Of a DNA stretch of 64,000 bases, positions 8,424-18,503 are shown in pieces. Source of the DNA: an uncultured Eubacteriales bacterium. GTDB taxonomy: Bacteria; Bacillota; Clostridia; Christensenellales; Aristaeellaceae. Below the pieces are notes generated by a model. That model searched no databases. It was given only the letters and a program-made list of their open reading frames with translations, and was not told the origin of the DNA. A program made the position numbers and the translations under genes. The stretch's first letter is position 1. Each line of letters starts with the position of its first letter. The stretch spans positions 1 to 64,000 of the forward strand of contig CADASI010000039.1 of NCBI GenBank assembly GCA_902790525.1, written 5' to 3'.

Positions 8424-8530
8424 TTCTTCCTTATTTAATAAGTGGATTTATTAAACGCATAGCGGGGAAGAAAAACAAGTTTATGACACATTCTTAACGT
8501 ATATATAACACAACGGTGTAATCGACCGTG

Positions 8531-8577
8531 TAACATATAAAACGCCCTTGCAATCCGCAGGGCGTATTATTATAATA
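8531..8577 (+). promoter_or_regulatory. small hairpin and AT-rich -10-like region before the LRR gene
   Basis: The hairpin CGCCCT-TGCAATCCGC-AGGGCG is followed at once by TATTATTATAATAG, which holds a TATAAT-like box about 45 bases before the start at 8614. The hairpin could end transcripts entering from the left. No clear -35 is visible. Confidence 0.35.
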
Positions 8578-8613
8578 GGGATAGAATATACCGAAATATG
8601 GGAGATACGTTAC

Positions 8614-10479
8614 ATGAGCACAAGGGCGGAGCCTACAAAAAAGAAAAAGATGGGCAAGAAGCAGCGGCGCGCGCTGAGGCGGCGGCGTCGGCTGTCGCTG
8701 GCGGCGGCGCTTTTGGCGGCGGTGCTGCTGGCGCTGGCGGTGTGGTCGCCGGGGCTGGGGCGCGCGCTGTGGGGGCTGGCGGCGGTCGGCTTCGCGGCGC
8801 TGGCGCTGGCGCTGAGGCGTCGCAGGGGGTTTAAGGCGTCGGTGTACGGGGCGATGCTGGCCGTGTGCGTGGCGCTGGCCGTCGCGGGCGCGTTCGGCCG
8901 GGGCTATGTGCTCTCGGACGGCGCGGTGGTACCGGTGCGGACGCTCGCGGAGGCGCTGCGGGTCACCGACGCCTGGCCTAAGGACATCGACCGCTACACC
9001 CGCCTGACGGCGCTGGACCTGCGGGACGCCACGGTGACGGACTTCTCGCCGATACTGGCCATGGAGAACCTCAGGCAGCTCGACGCGCGGGGCAACCGTG
9101 CCTTCACCTATGAGGACTACGTCGCCGTGCGCAACGCGCACCCCGCCTGCCAGGTGGCCTGGAGTATCCCGGTGGGGGACGGCTATGTCGACAGCACCGC
9201 GAAGGACGTGGACCTGACCGCCTACGGCCCCTCCGCCGAGGAGGTGGCGCTGCTGCGGGAGCGCTTCCCGGACACCCGGTTCAGCTACACAGTGACGCTG
9301 ATGGGCAAGGCCGTCGACCCCGACGCGGAGGCCGTCGATTTGCAGGGCGCGACGGACGTCGACCCGGACGAAATCGCCGCCGCGCTGAGCCTGCTGCCCA
9401 ACGTGAAGACGGTGGACCTGCGGGGCGCGCCGATGGAAGCGGAGACCGTCGCGGCGCTGTGCGACGCCTGGCCGGAGGTGCGGTTTTTGTTCACCTGCGC
9501 CGTGCCGGGGGTCCCCATGAGCAGCGATGACGAGACCGTGACGCTGACCGGCGGCACGTATGCCGATCTGCAGCGCTACATGGCCTTCATGGACTACCTG
9601 CCCAACCTGCAATACATAGACGCCCGCACCGTGCAGCTCACCACGGAGGAGTTGCAGGCGCTGCAGGCCGACCCGCGCTGCCAGAGGATCGTGTACGGCT
9701 TTACGGTGTTCGGCAAAAACGTCACCACGCTGGACACGGAGCTGAACCTCGACAACATCCCCGTGTCCGATCCCGGCCAGATCGAGGCCGTGATCCGTGT
9801 GATGCCCAATCTCAAAAGGATTTCGATGGTAGGCTGCGGGCTGTCCGACGAGGCCATGGGCGCGCTGTTCGACGCCCACCCGGAGATCAAGTTCGTGTGG
9901 GTGGTCAGCTTCGGCAAGTACAAGCTGCGCACCGACGCCACCGCGTTCACCACCAATCTGTACGCCGTGAACGACTACCACTACACCTCCGCCACCTTCG
10001 CGCCGCTTCGGTACTGCACCGACCTGATGATGCTGGATCTGGGGCACTGCGACATCACCAGCATCGAGGGCCTGGCGGGGCTCAAAAAGCTCAGGGTGCT
10101 GATACTGGCGGACAACAACATCAGCGATATCTCCCCGCTGGAAGGGCTGGAGGACCTGGAGTACGTGGAACTGTTCCTCAACCGGAAGATACACGACTTC
10201 TCCCCGCTGGCCAACAAGACGAAGCTGGTGGACCTGAACATCTACTACTGCCAGATCCAGGACGTCACCCCCCTGACCACATGCACCAGCCTGAAAAGGC
10301 TGTGGCTGGGCGAGTGCGGGCTCTCCGACGGGCAGATCGGCAAGCTCAGGAAGGCGCTGCCCGATTGCAAAATCAATGCCCGCGGCTCCAGCGCCACCGG
10401 CGAGGGCTGGCGCGACCACAGGCATTATGAGGTGCTCAAGAAGATGTATAAGACGGGGGAGTATATTCCGTTTGAGTAA
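8614..10479 (+). CDS. membrane-anchored leucine-rich-repeat protein
   Basis: 621 residues from the ATG with a GGGAGA site upstream. The N-terminus is extremely basic (KKKKMGKKQRR then RRRRR), followed by hydrophobic stretches at about 28-65 and 75-95, then a large domain presumably outside the membrane. That domain has leucine-rich repeats, clearest at residues about 470-600, where units such as LRVLILADNNISDISPL, LEYVELFLNRKIHDFSPL and LKRLWLGECGLSD have the internalin-like L-x-x-L-x-L-x-x-N-x-I-x-D-I pattern. Earlier units are degenerate. Ligand unknown; LRRs normally bind proteins or glycans. Confidence 0.8.
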   Translation: MSTRAEPTKKKKMGKKQRRALRRRRRLSLAAALLAAVLLALAVWSPGLGRALWGLAAVGFAALALALRRRRGFKASVYGAMLAVCVALAVAGAFGRGYVLSDGAVVPVRTLAEALRVTDAWPKDIDRYTRLTALDLRDATVTDFSPILAMENLRQLDARGNRAFTYEDYVAVRNAHPACQVAWSIPVGDGYVDSTAKDVDLTAYGPSAEEVALLRERFPDTRFSYTVTLMGKAVDPDAEAVDLQGATDVDPDEIAAALSLLPNVKTVDLRGAPMEAETVAALCDAWPEVRFLFTCAVPGVPMSSDDETVTLTGGTYADLQRYMAFMDYLPNLQYIDARTVQLTTEELQALQADPRCQRIVYGFTVFGKNVTTLDTELNLDNIPVSDPGQIEAVIRVMPNLKRISMVGCGLSDEAMGALFDAHPEIKFVWVVSFGKYKLRTDATAFTTNLYAVNDYHYTSATFAPLRYCTDLMMLDLGHCDITSIEGLAGLKKLRVLILADNNISDISPLEGLEDLEYVELFLNRKIHDFSPLANKTKLVDLNIYYCQIQDVTPLTTCTSLKRLWLGECGLSDGQIGKLRKALPDCKINARGSSATGEGWRDHRHYEVLKKMYKTGEYIPFE

Positions 10480-10482
10480 TGG

Positions 10483-10885
10483 GGAGGGAAGAGGGAAGAG
10501 GGAAGAGGGAACAGGAATGGCCGCTGCCGCGTTGGGAGCGCAACCTTGCCGTAGGGACGCCATTTATGGCGTCCGGTGGTGGTGGGGCAATCTAGCCGGG
10601 CGATGAAGGCATCGCCCCTACGGAGAACGACCTCTTCCGACCTCGCTACGCTCGGCCACCTTCCCCTGAAGGGGAAGGCAGGGCGGGCGGCGTGTCGGCG
10701 CCCCTACGACGGGGATGAACTCCGGGCGATGAGGGCATCGCCCCTACGACGGGGGTGAACTCCGGGCGATGAGGGCAGGCGCAAGCGCGGAAGCGCCCCT
10801 ACGGAGGGACGCTTCAACGGACAACTCCAATTCCCAATTCCTAACTCCTAATTCCTAATTTCCCATTTCCCATTCCCCATTTCCC
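10483..10885. repeat. large heptad-bounded repeat island between LRR gene and glpK
   Basis: The left array has GGAAGAG heptads (10489-10516), beginning a few bases after the LRR stop. The right array has ATTCCCA/ATTCCTA/ATTTCCC heptads (about 10826-10885). The core is a mosaic: a GGACGCCAT palindrome (about 10555-10573), GGGCGATGAAGGCATCGCCC (10598-10617), CCTTCCCCTGAAGGGGAAGG (about 10660-10680), and a 40-base direct tandem repeat (10701-10740 and 10741-10780) with CCCCTACGACGGGG and TGAACTCCGGGCGATGAGGG. It lies between convergent genes and has no coding capacity I can support. Confidence 0.75.
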
Positions 10886-10896
10886 ATTTTTCAAAA

Positions 10897-12381
10897 CTAC
10901 TCCGCCCACCCCTGCGCGCGCTTGACGGCGCGGCGCCACTGTCTGAGCAGGTGGCCGCGCTTCTCCTCGGGCATGTTGGGGTGAAACTCGCGGTCGACGC
11001 CACCCAGCTCGTTGAGGTCGGCGGTGGACCACACGCCCACGGCCCGGCCGGCCAGCATCGCCGCGCCCTTGGCGGTGGTCTCGATCACCCGGGGCCGCAT
11101 CACGCGGGCGTTGAGTATGTCGGCCTGGAACTGCATCAGGAAGTTGTTGGCGCTGGCCCCGCCGTCCACCAGCAGTATCTCCGGCAGGGTCCCGGCGTCC
11201 GTGGCCATGGAGGCGATGACGTCCGCGGACTGATAGGCGATGGACTCCAGCGCGGCGCGGATGATGTGCGCCCGCCCGGTGCCGCGGGTGAGGCCCACGA
11301 TGGTCCCGCGGCTGTACATGTCCCAGTGGGGCGCGCCCAGGCCGGTGAAGGCGGGCACGAAGTACACGTTGCCGTTGTCGGGAACCTGCGTGGCCACGCC
11401 CTCGGTCTCGGCGGCGCAGGACACCAGGCCCATCTCGTCCCGGAGCCACTGCACCACCGCGCCGCCCACGAACACGCTGCCCTCCAGCGCGTAGCGGGGC
11501 TGGCCGTCGATGCGCCACGCCACGGTGGTGATCAGGTTCTGCATGGACTTCACTGGCGTCTTGCCCGTGTTCATCAGCACAAAGCAGCCGGTGCCGTAGG
11601 TGTTTTTGCACATGCCCGGCCTGAAGCAGCCCTGGCCGAACAGCGCCGCGTGCTGGTCGCCCGCCATGGCGGCGATGGGGATCTCCCGGCCCAGGATGGA
11701 CTTGTCCAGCATGCCGATCACCCCGGAGGAATCCACCACCCGCGGCAGCACCTGCGGCGGGATGTCCATGGCGCGCAGCAGCACCTCGTCCCACTGCTGG
11801 GTGTAGATGTTGTAGAGCATCGTGCGCCCGGCGTTGGTGGCGTCGGTGACGTGCACGTGGTCGGGGGTCAGGTTCCACGCAAGAAAGCTGTCCACCGTGC
11901 CGAAGCACAGCTCGCCCTTCTCGGCCCGCGCCCGCGCGCCGGGAATGGCGTCCAGCATCCATTGAAGCTTCGTGCCCGAGAAGTAGGCGTCCGGCACCAG
12001 GCCGGTGCGGTCCCGGAGCACGTTGCCCAGCCCGTCCTTCTTCAGCCGCTCCACCAGCGGCGCGGTGCGGCGGCACTGCCACACGATGGCGTTGCACAGC
12101 GGCACTCCGGTGGCCCGGTCCCACAAAAGCGTGGTCTCGCGCTGGTTGGTGATGCCGATGGCCGCGATGTCCCGCACGTCCACGCCGGACTTCTCCACCG
12201 CGATTTTCAGCGCGTCGATCTGGCTTTTGAGGATGTCCTCCGGCCGGTGCTCCACCCAGCCCGGGTTGGGATAGAGCTGCTCAAACTCGATGTTATGCGC
12301 CGCGACGATGTTCGCCGCCTCGTCAAACACCACCGCGCGGGAGCTGGTGGTGCCCTGGTCCAGCGCTACGATGTACTTCAT
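10897..12381 (-). CDS. glpK: glycerol kinase
   Basis: Phosphorylates glycerol to sn-glycerol 3-phosphate with ATP, feeding glycolysis and lipid or teichoic-acid synthesis. 494 residues, the standard length. FGGY-family signatures are present: the N-terminal phosphate loop [13 protein letters not shown] (about 7-19), GITNQRET (about 79-86), and the C-terminal [28 protein letters not shown] is the usual adenine-side block. GGAGG lies nine bases before the ATG. No glpF or glpD is nearby, so it is a single-gene unit behind the acidic-protein gene. Confidence 0.96.
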   Translation of the reverse strand: MKYIVALDQGTTSSRAVVFDEAANIVAAHNIEFEQLYPNPGWVEHRPEDILKSQIDALKIAVEKSGVDVRDIAAIGITNQRETTLLWDRATGVPLCNAIVWQCRRTAPLVERLKKDGLGNVLRDRTGLVPDAYFSGTKLQWMLDAIPGARARAEKGELCFGTVDSFLAWNLTPDHVHVTDATNAGRTMLYNIYTQQWDEVLLRAMDIPPQVLPRVVDSSGVIGMLDKSILGREIPIAAMAGDQHAALFGQGCFRPGMCKNTYGTGCFVLMNTGKTPVKSMQNLITTVAWRIDGQPRYALEGSVFVGGAVVQWLRDEMGLVSCAAETEGVATQVPDNGNVYFVPAFTGLGAPHWDMYSRGTIVGLTRGTGRAHIIRAALESIAYQSADVIASMATDAGTLPEILLVDGGASANNFLMQFQADILNARVMRPRVIETTAKGAAMLAGRAVGVWSTADLNELGGVDREFHPNMPEEKRGHLLRQWRRAVKRAQGWAE

Positions 12382-12402
12382 AATGCGTTTCCTCCATATG
12401 CG

Positions 12403-12433
12403 AAGACGGACTGCCGGGTGGACAGTCCGTCTT
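12403..12433. terminator. hairpin between acidic-protein gene and glpK
   Basis: AAGACGGACTG (12403-12413) pairs with CAGTCCGTCTT (12423-12433). A run of five T follows on the plus strand, while the minus strand, which is the transcribed direction here, has only TCTTC. It probably reduces read-through from the acidic-protein gene into glpK. Confidence 0.55.
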
Positions 12434-12449
12434 TTTAATGCGTATTGGC

Positions 12450-14768
12450 TTACCCCACGGAGTTGGCGGCCTGCTGCTCGGCGGGCGCTTCCTCCCCGGC
12501 GTCTTCGGCGAACTCGGAGTCGTCAAACTCGCCCTCGCCGAACTCCTCCATCCCGGCGTCCTCCTCGAAGCCGTCGCCCTCGTCGGCCGGCTCGGCGGTG
12601 GCGGGGATGGCGGTGGCGGGCGCGGCGTTCTGGTCGCCGGCGGCGTTGAACGCCTCCACGCCGGTGATGGCGCCGGTGTTGGCGCTGCCGTTCGCGCTGT
12701 TCTGCTTGAAGTTCTGACTGGGCAGCAGTATGGCGACCACGCGGGTGGGCATCTTCGCGGCGATGCCGTCCAGGTTGACGACCCTGAACACGTTGAGCAG
12801 GTTCATGATGACCACGAACACCAGCACCACGACCACGGCGGTGAGGAAGCCCTTGAGTATGCCCAGCAGGGCGTGACCGAAGCCGGAGCCCTCATCGTCG
12901 TCGTCGTCGAAATCGTCGTCGTCATCGTCGTCGTCGGACTCGTCGTCCTCATCGTCGTCATAGTCGTCGAAGTCGTCCTCGAAGGCGTCGAAATCGTCAT
13001 CCTCCTCGTCTTCCTCGTCGTCATGACGGCCCTTGCGCGCCTTGCGGGCGAAGCGGCCGCGGCGGGGCTTTTCTTCCCCTTCCTCGTCGTCCTCTTCGTC
13101 GTCCTCGTCTTCCCCGTCGTCTTCCTCGTCGTAGCGGGCGCGGCGTCCGAACAGGCCGCGGCGGGGCTTCTTCTCTTCCTCGTCGTCCTCTTCGTCGTCC
13201 TCGTCGTCCACGTCCTCGTCGTCCTCTTCGTCGTCCTCGTCCTCATCCCTGGACTTGCGGCGGAAGCCGAACAGGCCGCGGCGGGGCTTCTCTTCCTCTT
13301 CTTCCTCGTCGTCCTCGTCCTCATCCGCCTCGTCCGGCTCCTCGACGGCGCTCTTGCGCCCGGCCTTCTTGTAGACGGGCTTGAACTCGCGGGTGGGTTC
13401 GTCCACCAGAGACATGTCTTCGTCGGTGGCGGGCTCGGGATTGACGATGCCCTCGGCCACGTCCTCGATGGTGTCGGGCTCCAGCGGCTGATCGCTGAAC
13501 AGATCGACCACCTCGGAGACCTCCTCCTGGGCGGCCTCCACGGTCTCCTCCGCCGCCGCTTCGGCCTCCTCGGCCGCCTCGGCTGCCTGCTCCGCCTGGG
13601 CCGCCGCTTCGGCGGCTTCCTTCGCCGCCTGCTCCGCGGCCAGTCGCGCGGCGCGCTCGCGGCGCTCGCGGCGGGACATGCCCGTGGTTTCCATGCCGGC
13701 GGCCAGCGCGTCGGTCAGCTCCGGATTGATCTTGTTCAGGTCCGCCATGTCAAGTCCTCCTTCAAATTCATCGGCCTCGGCCGTAGCGCCGTGCCTGGGG
13801 CCGGAACGGCCCTCTGTCGGGGCCTCGTATACGTCGTCCTTGTAAATCGCCGGCGCCTCGGCCTCCGTCTCGTCGTCCCAGAGCTCGTCCCCGGCGTCCT
13901 CGTAGGTGGCGTCGTCGCCGTCCTCGTCCATATCGTCCTCGTCCGCGGCGGCGTCCGCCTCGTCCTCGTCGATGGGCACCACGAACTTCCTGAGGAACTT
14001 TTTGAAGCCCTTGACCTGCTTTTTGTCGGTCGGCGCTTCGTCGGCGTCCTCGTCGTCCCCGAGGTCTTCGGCGTCGTCCTGCGGCTGCCTGCGGCGATCG
14101 CGGCGGCGCACGGGCGCTTCGTCGGCGCTCCAGGCGTCCTCCAGGTCCTCGGCCTGCGGGGCGTCCTCCGCGTCGCCGGAGATATCGTCCCCGGGCGCTT
14201 CGGCGGCGTCGCTCACGGGCGCGTCAGCCGCGTCCCCGGAATCGTCGGCGTCGTCGTAGTCCTCGCCGTCGTAATCCTCGTCGTCATAGTCCTCGTCGTC
14301 ATAGTCCTCGTCGTCGTAATCCTCCGCCGACGCGCCCTTCTTGCGCGCCAGGCGGCTGCGGATGCCGTGGAACGCCTTGATGAAGGGATCGAAGGGGTTC
14401 GGATTGCCGGCGTCCTCCGCGTCGTCGTCGGCGTAGTCCCCGTCCTCGGGATAGTCGTCCGCCAGCTCGGGATAATCCTCCGCATCCTCCGCGGGGCTCG
14501 CGTCGGCGGGAACCGCTTCCTCGGGCATGATCGCGTCGGGCGCCTCGACCTCCGCCGCGGGCTCGTCAGTCTCAGACGGCTCGACCGCCGCGACCTCCTC
14601 GGGCGCCTCCGGCTCGACGGGCGGCTGCGGACGCGCGGCCTTCGGCGGCTGGGGCGCGGCCCCGGTCTTTTCCCGGACGGCCTGGCGTTCGCGGTTTTTA
14701 TATGCTTCATGCCGCCTGCGCAGCTCGAAATAATCCAGGGACGGATTGTTGTCCTGTCTGTTGCTCAT
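12450..14768 (-). CDS. very acidic repetitive single-pass membrane protein
   Basis: 772 residues from the ATG at 14768; family not recognised. Most of the chain is low-complexity Asp/Glu with a run of EDYDD-type pentapeptides and long D/E tracts. Short basic amphipathic patches interrupt it: [32 protein letters not shown], and three near-identical [24 protein letters not shown] modules each followed by RRxR-like residues. An Ala/Glu coiled-coil stretch ([18 protein letters not shown] onward) lies near the middle. One membrane helix ([21 protein letters not shown]) is near the C-terminus, followed by an acidic Ala-rich tail of about 100 residues. No N-terminal signal, so the acidic part is presumably cytosolic. 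Confidence 0.75.
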   Translation of the reverse strand: MSNRQDNNPSLDYFELRRRHEAYKNRERQAVREKTGAAPQPPKAARPQPPVEPEAPEEVAAVEPSETDEPAAEVEAPDAIMPEEAVPADASPAEDAEDYPELADDYPEDGDYADDDAEDAGNPNPFDPFIKAFHGIRSRLARKKGASAEDYDDEDYDDEDYDDEDYDGEDYDDADDSGDAADAPVSDAAEAPGDDISGDAEDAPQAEDLEDAWSADEAPVRRRDRRRQPQDDAEDLGDDEDADEAPTDKKQVKGFKKFLRKFVVPIDEDEADAAADEDDMDEDGDDATYEDAGDELWDDETEAEAPAIYKDDVYEAPTEGRSGPRHGATAEADEFEGGLDMADLNKINPELTDALAAGMETTGMSRRERRERAARLAAEQAAKEAAEAAAQAEQAAEAAEEAEAAAEETVEAAQEEVSEVVDLFSDQPLEPDTIEDVAEGIVNPEPATDEDMSLVDEPTREFKPVYKKAGRKSAVEEPDEADEDEDDEEEEEEKPRRGLFGFRRKSRDEDEDDEEDDEDVDDEDDEEDDEEEKKPRRGLFGRRARYDEEDDGEDEDDEEDDEEGEEKPRRGRFARKARKGRHDDEEDEEDDDFDAFEDDFDDYDDDEDDESDDDDDDDDFDDDDDEGSGFGHALLGILKGFLTAVVVVLVFVVIMNLLNVFRVVNLDGIAAKMPTRVVAILLPSQNFKQNSANGSANTGAITGVEAFNAAGDQNAAPATAIPATAEPADEGDGFEEDAGMEEFGEGEFDDSEFAEDAGEEAPAEQQAANSVG

Positions 14769-14825
14769 CGCATAACCGCCTCTCAATACACGTCCACATA
14801 CACATGGACATAACTATACATATCC

Positions 14826-14854
14826 ATTATACCTGTAATCGACCATTCTTGCAA
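14826..14854 (-). promoter_or_regulatory. promoter of the acidic-protein gene
   Basis: Minus strand TTGCAA (14849-14854), a 17-base spacer, then TATAAT (14826-14831). The leader would be about 50 bases. Confidence 0.65.
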
Positions 14855-14969
14855 GGGTTCAGCGGCAGTTGACTGAAATATTTACGAATTTGCGCGAAAA
14901 CAGCGCACAATGCAATGGCGCATAGTATGAAAGCGAAGCCGTGATCCATTTTCCAAGGAGGTTCCAATC

Positions 14970-16121
14970 ATGAGCAAAAACGAATACCGCCGCGCCTTCA
15001 TCATGCTGAGGCCCGCCATCACGGGCGCAAGCGGCCACGTGCGGCTGGAGCGGCGCACCATGACGGGCAGCATGTATTTCATCGTGTCGGGCCAGGGCGA
15101 GGGCTGGCGGGCGGCGCTGGTCGGCCAGCGGGGCCGGGAATACTACGCCGCCGACCTGGGGGAACTGAAGCGGGACGGCCGGGGACAGCTCACGCTGGCC
15201 TACGCCTTCGACCCCCGCAGCATCGACGGCAGGCCGCTGGAGGGCTTCCAGCTGATCGTGGTGACGCAGGTCACGCCGGAGCGCTGCCAGGTGGCGCTGA
15301 CCGGGAACGTGGACGGCGCTTATCCGCTGGACCCCGGGGCCGTGCGCGAGGTGACCTGCGCGCTGTACCGCGCCGACGCGCCCGCCGCCGACCTGCCCCC
15401 CGCGGAGGGAACGGGCTTCGACATGGCCGCCGCCCTCGCCAATGCGGAGGTCGACATGCCCGTGCCGTCGCCGGAGCCCGCGCCCTCCCCTGCCCCGGAG
15501 CCTGTGCCCGAACCTGTGCCGGAGCCGACACCGGAGCCGACGCCGATGCCTGAGCCCGTGCCTGAACCGACGCCGATGCCTGAACCCGTGCCCAAACCGA
15601 CACCGATGCCTGAACCCGTGCCCGAACCGACGCCCGAACCTGTGCCGGAGCCGACGCCCGAACCTGTGCTGGAACCGACGCCCGAACCCGTGCCGGAACC
15701 TGTGCCGGAGCCGACGCCATCGCCGGAGCCCACCGTCAGCGGCGTGCCCGAGGCGCAGCGCACGAAGATCTACACCCGCATGCGCGCCTCGGCGACCCTC
15801 GTGAAGCCCGACGACGCCCCGGCGCAGGCCGCGACAAGCTGGTGCGCCCAGGCGGTCGCCACGCCCTGCGTGATGCCGCTGGAGGACGGCTACACCTACA
15901 TACGCATGCCGCTGCCGTCGGCCTGCGGCACGGATTACTGCATGCTGGGGGTGCGAACGAAGTCGGGCCGGGTGCGGTCGGTGCGCTGCGCCGTGCCGGG
16001 GGCCTACGCCGCCCGGCCGCCCCAGGGCATGGCCGGGAGCGTCTGGCTCGGCGCGGGCGACGGCACCCCGGACGGGTACTGGGTGTTCACCGTGCCCTGC
16101 GAGGCCGGCACCAATCCGTAG
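14970..16121 (+). CDS. Pro-Glu repeat protein of unknown family
   Basis: 383 residues with a strong AAGGAGG site eight bases before the ATG. Three parts: an N-terminal globular region (1-150, [15 protein letters not shown] onward, with beta-rich segments such as [17 protein letters not shown]); a rigid linker of about 80 residues built of PEP-V/T-PEP-T/M units (about 165-250); and a C-terminal domain with [21 protein letters not shown]. There is no signal peptide or membrane segment. The linker is also repetitive at DNA level (about 15470-15735). It is divergent from the acidic-protein gene and may act with it, but that is only neighbourhood. Function unknown. Confidence 0.7.
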   Translation: MSKNEYRRAFIMLRPAITGASGHVRLERRTMTGSMYFIVSGQGEGWRAALVGQRGREYYAADLGELKRDGRGQLTLAYAFDPRSIDGRPLEGFQLIVVTQVTPERCQVALTGNVDGAYPLDPGAVREVTCALYRADAPAADLPPAEGTGFDMAAALANAEVDMPVPSPEPAPSPAPEPVPEPVPEPTPEPTPMPEPVPEPTPMPEPVPKPTPMPEPVPEPTPEPVPEPTPEPVLEPTPEPVPEPVPEPTPSPEPTVSGVPEAQRTKIYTRMRASATLVKPDDAPAQAATSWCAQAVATPCVMPLEDGYTYIRMPLPSACGTDYCMLGVRTKSGRVRSVRCAVPGAYAARPPQGMAGSVWLGAGDGTPDGYWVFTVPCEAGTNP

Positions 16122-16122
16122 A

Positions 16123-16163
16123 ATGATTGTCGGGGCCATCCGTTGGATGTCCCCGACAATCAT
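16123..16163. repeat. palindromic element related to the 87-base repeats
   Basis: 19-base arms (16123-16141 and 16145-16163) with one mismatch surround the loop GTT. The inner 29 bases are identical to the hairpin in the tandem repeats at 7811-7984. It begins two bases after the stop codon of the Pro-Glu protein and stands between convergent genes, so it can serve as a terminator for both. Confidence 0.7.
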
Positions 16164-16190
16164 TATACATGCAATGAAGAAGGAACCGTC

Positions 16191-16694
16191 TCACGCGAGG
16201 CGGTTCCTCTTTCGTTTAAGCCTGTGCCACAGCAGTATCAGCGCGACACCCGCGAACGCCCCGACGAGCGCCCCGGCGCTGTCGATGGCCACGTCCCGGA
16301 GGGCGGGGCCCCGGCCCCCGACGAACATCTGGTGCAGCTCGTCGGTGCCGGCGTACAGCGTGGCGATCAGCCAGGATGTCGGTATGATCCTCCCGTAGCC
16401 CCGCATCCGATAGTGCAGGTGCACCGACAGCGTGACCGCCAGCAGCGCGAACTCCGAGAAGTGGGCGAGCTTGCGCACCACCAAACCCGCACGCTCAAGC
16501 CAGCTCAGCTTCTGCGCCACGGTGAACTGCGCGTAGCCGGGAACCAGCGCGTTGAGCACCCATTCCGTCACGCCCTCGCTGAGCCTGGCGGAATCGTCCC
16601 CCTCCTGGGCGGAGAACAGGAAGATCATCGCCGCCACCGCGACGACCGCTATAAGCGAGACCCATCGCTTCGTCCGAATGTCCCATTTTTTCAA
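16191..16694 (-). CDS. VanZ-like membrane protein
   Basis: 167 residues with about four hydrophobic segments. The VanZ-family core is clear: RKLAHFSEFALLAV in the second helix, the DELHQMFVGGRGPALRDVAID block and a Gly-rich last helix ending in basic residues. VanZ lowers teicoplanin sensitivity in enterococci, but most chromosomal members have no assigned role. The start overlaps the pepF stop codon by four bases (ATGA), so it is translationally coupled to the peptidase gene. Confidence 0.85.
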   Translation of the reverse strand: MKKWDIRTKRWVSLIAVVAVAAMIFLFSAQEGDDSARLSEGVTEWVLNALVPGYAQFTVAQKLSWLERAGLVVRKLAHFSEFALLAVTLSVHLHYRMRGYGRIIPTSWLIATLYAGTDELHQMFVGGRGPALRDVAIDSAGALVGAFAGVALILLWHRLKRKRNRLA

Positions 16695-18475
16695 GCCTTT
16701 ATACTCTCCTTGAAGGCATTGAGCGTATCCTCGAACACGTTAAGCGCGTCGCGTATGGCGTCAGGCTTCGTCAGGTCCACCCCGGCCAGCTTCAGTTCCT
16801 CGATGGGATAGTCGCTGCCCCCGGTGGTCAGGAATTTAAGGTAGTCCGAGGCGTCGCCGGTCTTGAGGATGCGGTCCGCGATGGCCACGGCGCTGGAGAA
16901 GCCCGTGGCGTACTGGTACACGTAGAACGCCGAGTAGAAGTGCGGTATGCGCGCCCACTCGATGTCGCAGAGGTCGTTGATCACGCAGCCGTCGTAGTAC
17001 AGCGCGTTCAGCTCGCGGTAGAGGCCGTCGAGCGCCTCGGCGGTCAGCGGCGTGCCCTGCCGGTACAGCGCGTGGGCCCTGCGCTCGAACTCCGCGAACA
17101 GCGTCTGCCGGAAGATGGTGGTGCGGAAGCCCTCCAGGAAGTGGTTGAGCAGCATGGCGCGGCGGGCCTTGTCCGTCTCCACCGACAGCAGGTAGCGCGT
17201 CAGCAGCACCTCGTTGACCGTGGAGGCCACCTCCGCCACGAAGATCGAATAGTCGTGGTTGACGTAGTCCTGTGCCCGGTCGGAGAAGAAGCTGTGCATG
17301 GCGTGGCCCAGCTCGTGGGCCAGCGTGAAGGCGTCGTCCAGCTTGCCGGCGTAGTTCAGAAGCACGTAGGGGTGCGCGCCGTAGACGCCCATCGAATACG
17401 CCCCGGTGTGCTTGCCCTGGTTCTCGTACACGTCGATCCACTTTTCATTGAACGCACGGTCCAGCAGCGCCTGGTATTCCTCGCCCAGCGGCTTGAGCGC
17501 GGCCTTGACGATCCTCTGGGCCTCCGCGTAGGGCACGTCGATCTCCACGTCCTCCACGATGGGGGCGTACAGGTCGTACAGGTTCAGTTGATCGAGCCCC
17601 AGCCGCGCCCTGCGCAGCTCGATGTACGCGCGCATGGCGGGGAGCGCGCCGTGCACCGCCGACACCAGATTGTCGTACAGCGCCACCGGCACGTTGTTGC
17701 CGAACAGCGCGGCGGCGCAGGCGTCCTCGTAGCCGCGCACGTCGGCGTTGAAGCAGTCCAGCTTCACGCTGCCCGCGTAGGTGGCCGCCAGGGTGTTGGC
17801 ATACTTCAGGTACTCGCCGAAGTACGCCTCGAACGCCTCCCGGCGCACGGCCTGGCTGCGGCTTACGCGGTACACGCCGAAGCTGCCGTGAGTCAGCGGG
17901 ACCTCCGCGCCGTCCTCGTCGTGCACGGGTGGAAAGCGCATGTCCACCTCGGTGAGCATCTCAAAGGCGTTCTCGGGGGTCTGGGCCGCGTCGCCCAGCA
18001 TGGCCAGTATGCGCTCGCCGCCCTGGTCCAGCGTATGGGCGCGGCCGCGGGCGATGTCCGCGATCATGTGGCGGTAGGTCCCGAGCGATTCGTCCTTCAT
18101 GAAGGCGTCCAGCCTGTCCTGCGGGATGGCGAGTATCTCCGGGCTCAAAAACGCCGTGGCGGTCTGCAGCGCCACCAGCATGGAGACCGCCCGGGCCTCC
18201 ATCTCCTGACCGGCGGGGTCGCCGCCGTCCTCGGACTTTCTGAGCATGGCGTAGGCGTACACCCGCTCCGCCGCCTCGGACGCCGCGTAGATGCGGTCCA
18301 GGCCGTTCTTCAGCGCCGCGGCGGAGGTCCCCAGCGTGCCGGGGATGTCCTGAAGCCCCGCCACCATGGCTTCGGCGGACTTCAGCGCCGCGCGCCAGGC
18401 GTCGTCGCCGTCGTAGATGGGCGTAAGGTCCCACGTGTATTCGGGATTCATTTCAGATCGCGTCTTTGCCTGCAT
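16691..18475 (-). CDS. pepF: oligoendopeptidase F (M3 metallopeptidase)
   Basis: A cytosolic zinc endopeptidase that degrades oligopeptides. 594 residues from the ATG at 18475. The HELGHAMHS motif (HExxH, about residue 380 onward) supplies two zinc ligands and the catalytic Glu; the third ligand Glu lies in the following FVAEVASTVNEVLL helix. An ATG five codons upstream is in frame, but AGGAG sits between the two, at the right distance only for the inner start. It heads a unit with the vanZ-like gene. Confidence 0.93.
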   Translation of the reverse strand: MQAKTRSEMNPEYTWDLTPIYDGDDAWRAALKSAEAMVAGLQDIPGTLGTSAAALKNGLDRIYAASEAAERVYAYAMLRKSEDGGDPAGQEMEARAVSMLVALQTATAFLSPEILAIPQDRLDAFMKDESLGTYRHMIADIARGRAHTLDQGGERILAMLGDAAQTPENAFEMLTEVDMRFPPVHDEDGAEVPLTHGSFGVYRVSRSQAVRREAFEAYFGEYLKYANTLAATYAGSVKLDCFNADVRGYEDACAAALFGNNVPVALYDNLVSAVHGALPAMRAYIELRRARLGLDQLNLYDLYAPIVEDVEIDVPYAEAQRIVKAALKPLGEEYQALLDRAFNEKWIDVYENQGKHTGAYSMGVYGAHPYVLLNYAGKLDDAFTLAHELGHAMHSFFSDRAQDYVNHDYSIFVAEVASTVNEVLLTRYLLSVETDKARRAMLLNHFLEGFRTTIFRQTLFAEFERRAHALYRQGTPLTAEALDGLYRELNALYYDGCVINDLCDIEWARIPHFYSAFYVYQYATGFSSAVAIADRILKTGDASDYLKFLTTGGSDYPIEELKLAGVDLTKPDAIRDALNVFEDTLNAFKESIKA

Positions 18476-18503
18476 GTCTGTGCTCCTCATACTATATTAT
18501 ATG

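Noticed and set aside
12438..14813. A 791-codon plus-strand open frame, hydrophobic and Val-rich, opposite the acidic-protein gene
   Set aside because: It is the antisense reading of GAC/GAG-rich codons, which gives Val and Leu; it has no ribosome site, and the minus-strand gene has a promoter, start signal and sensible domain order.
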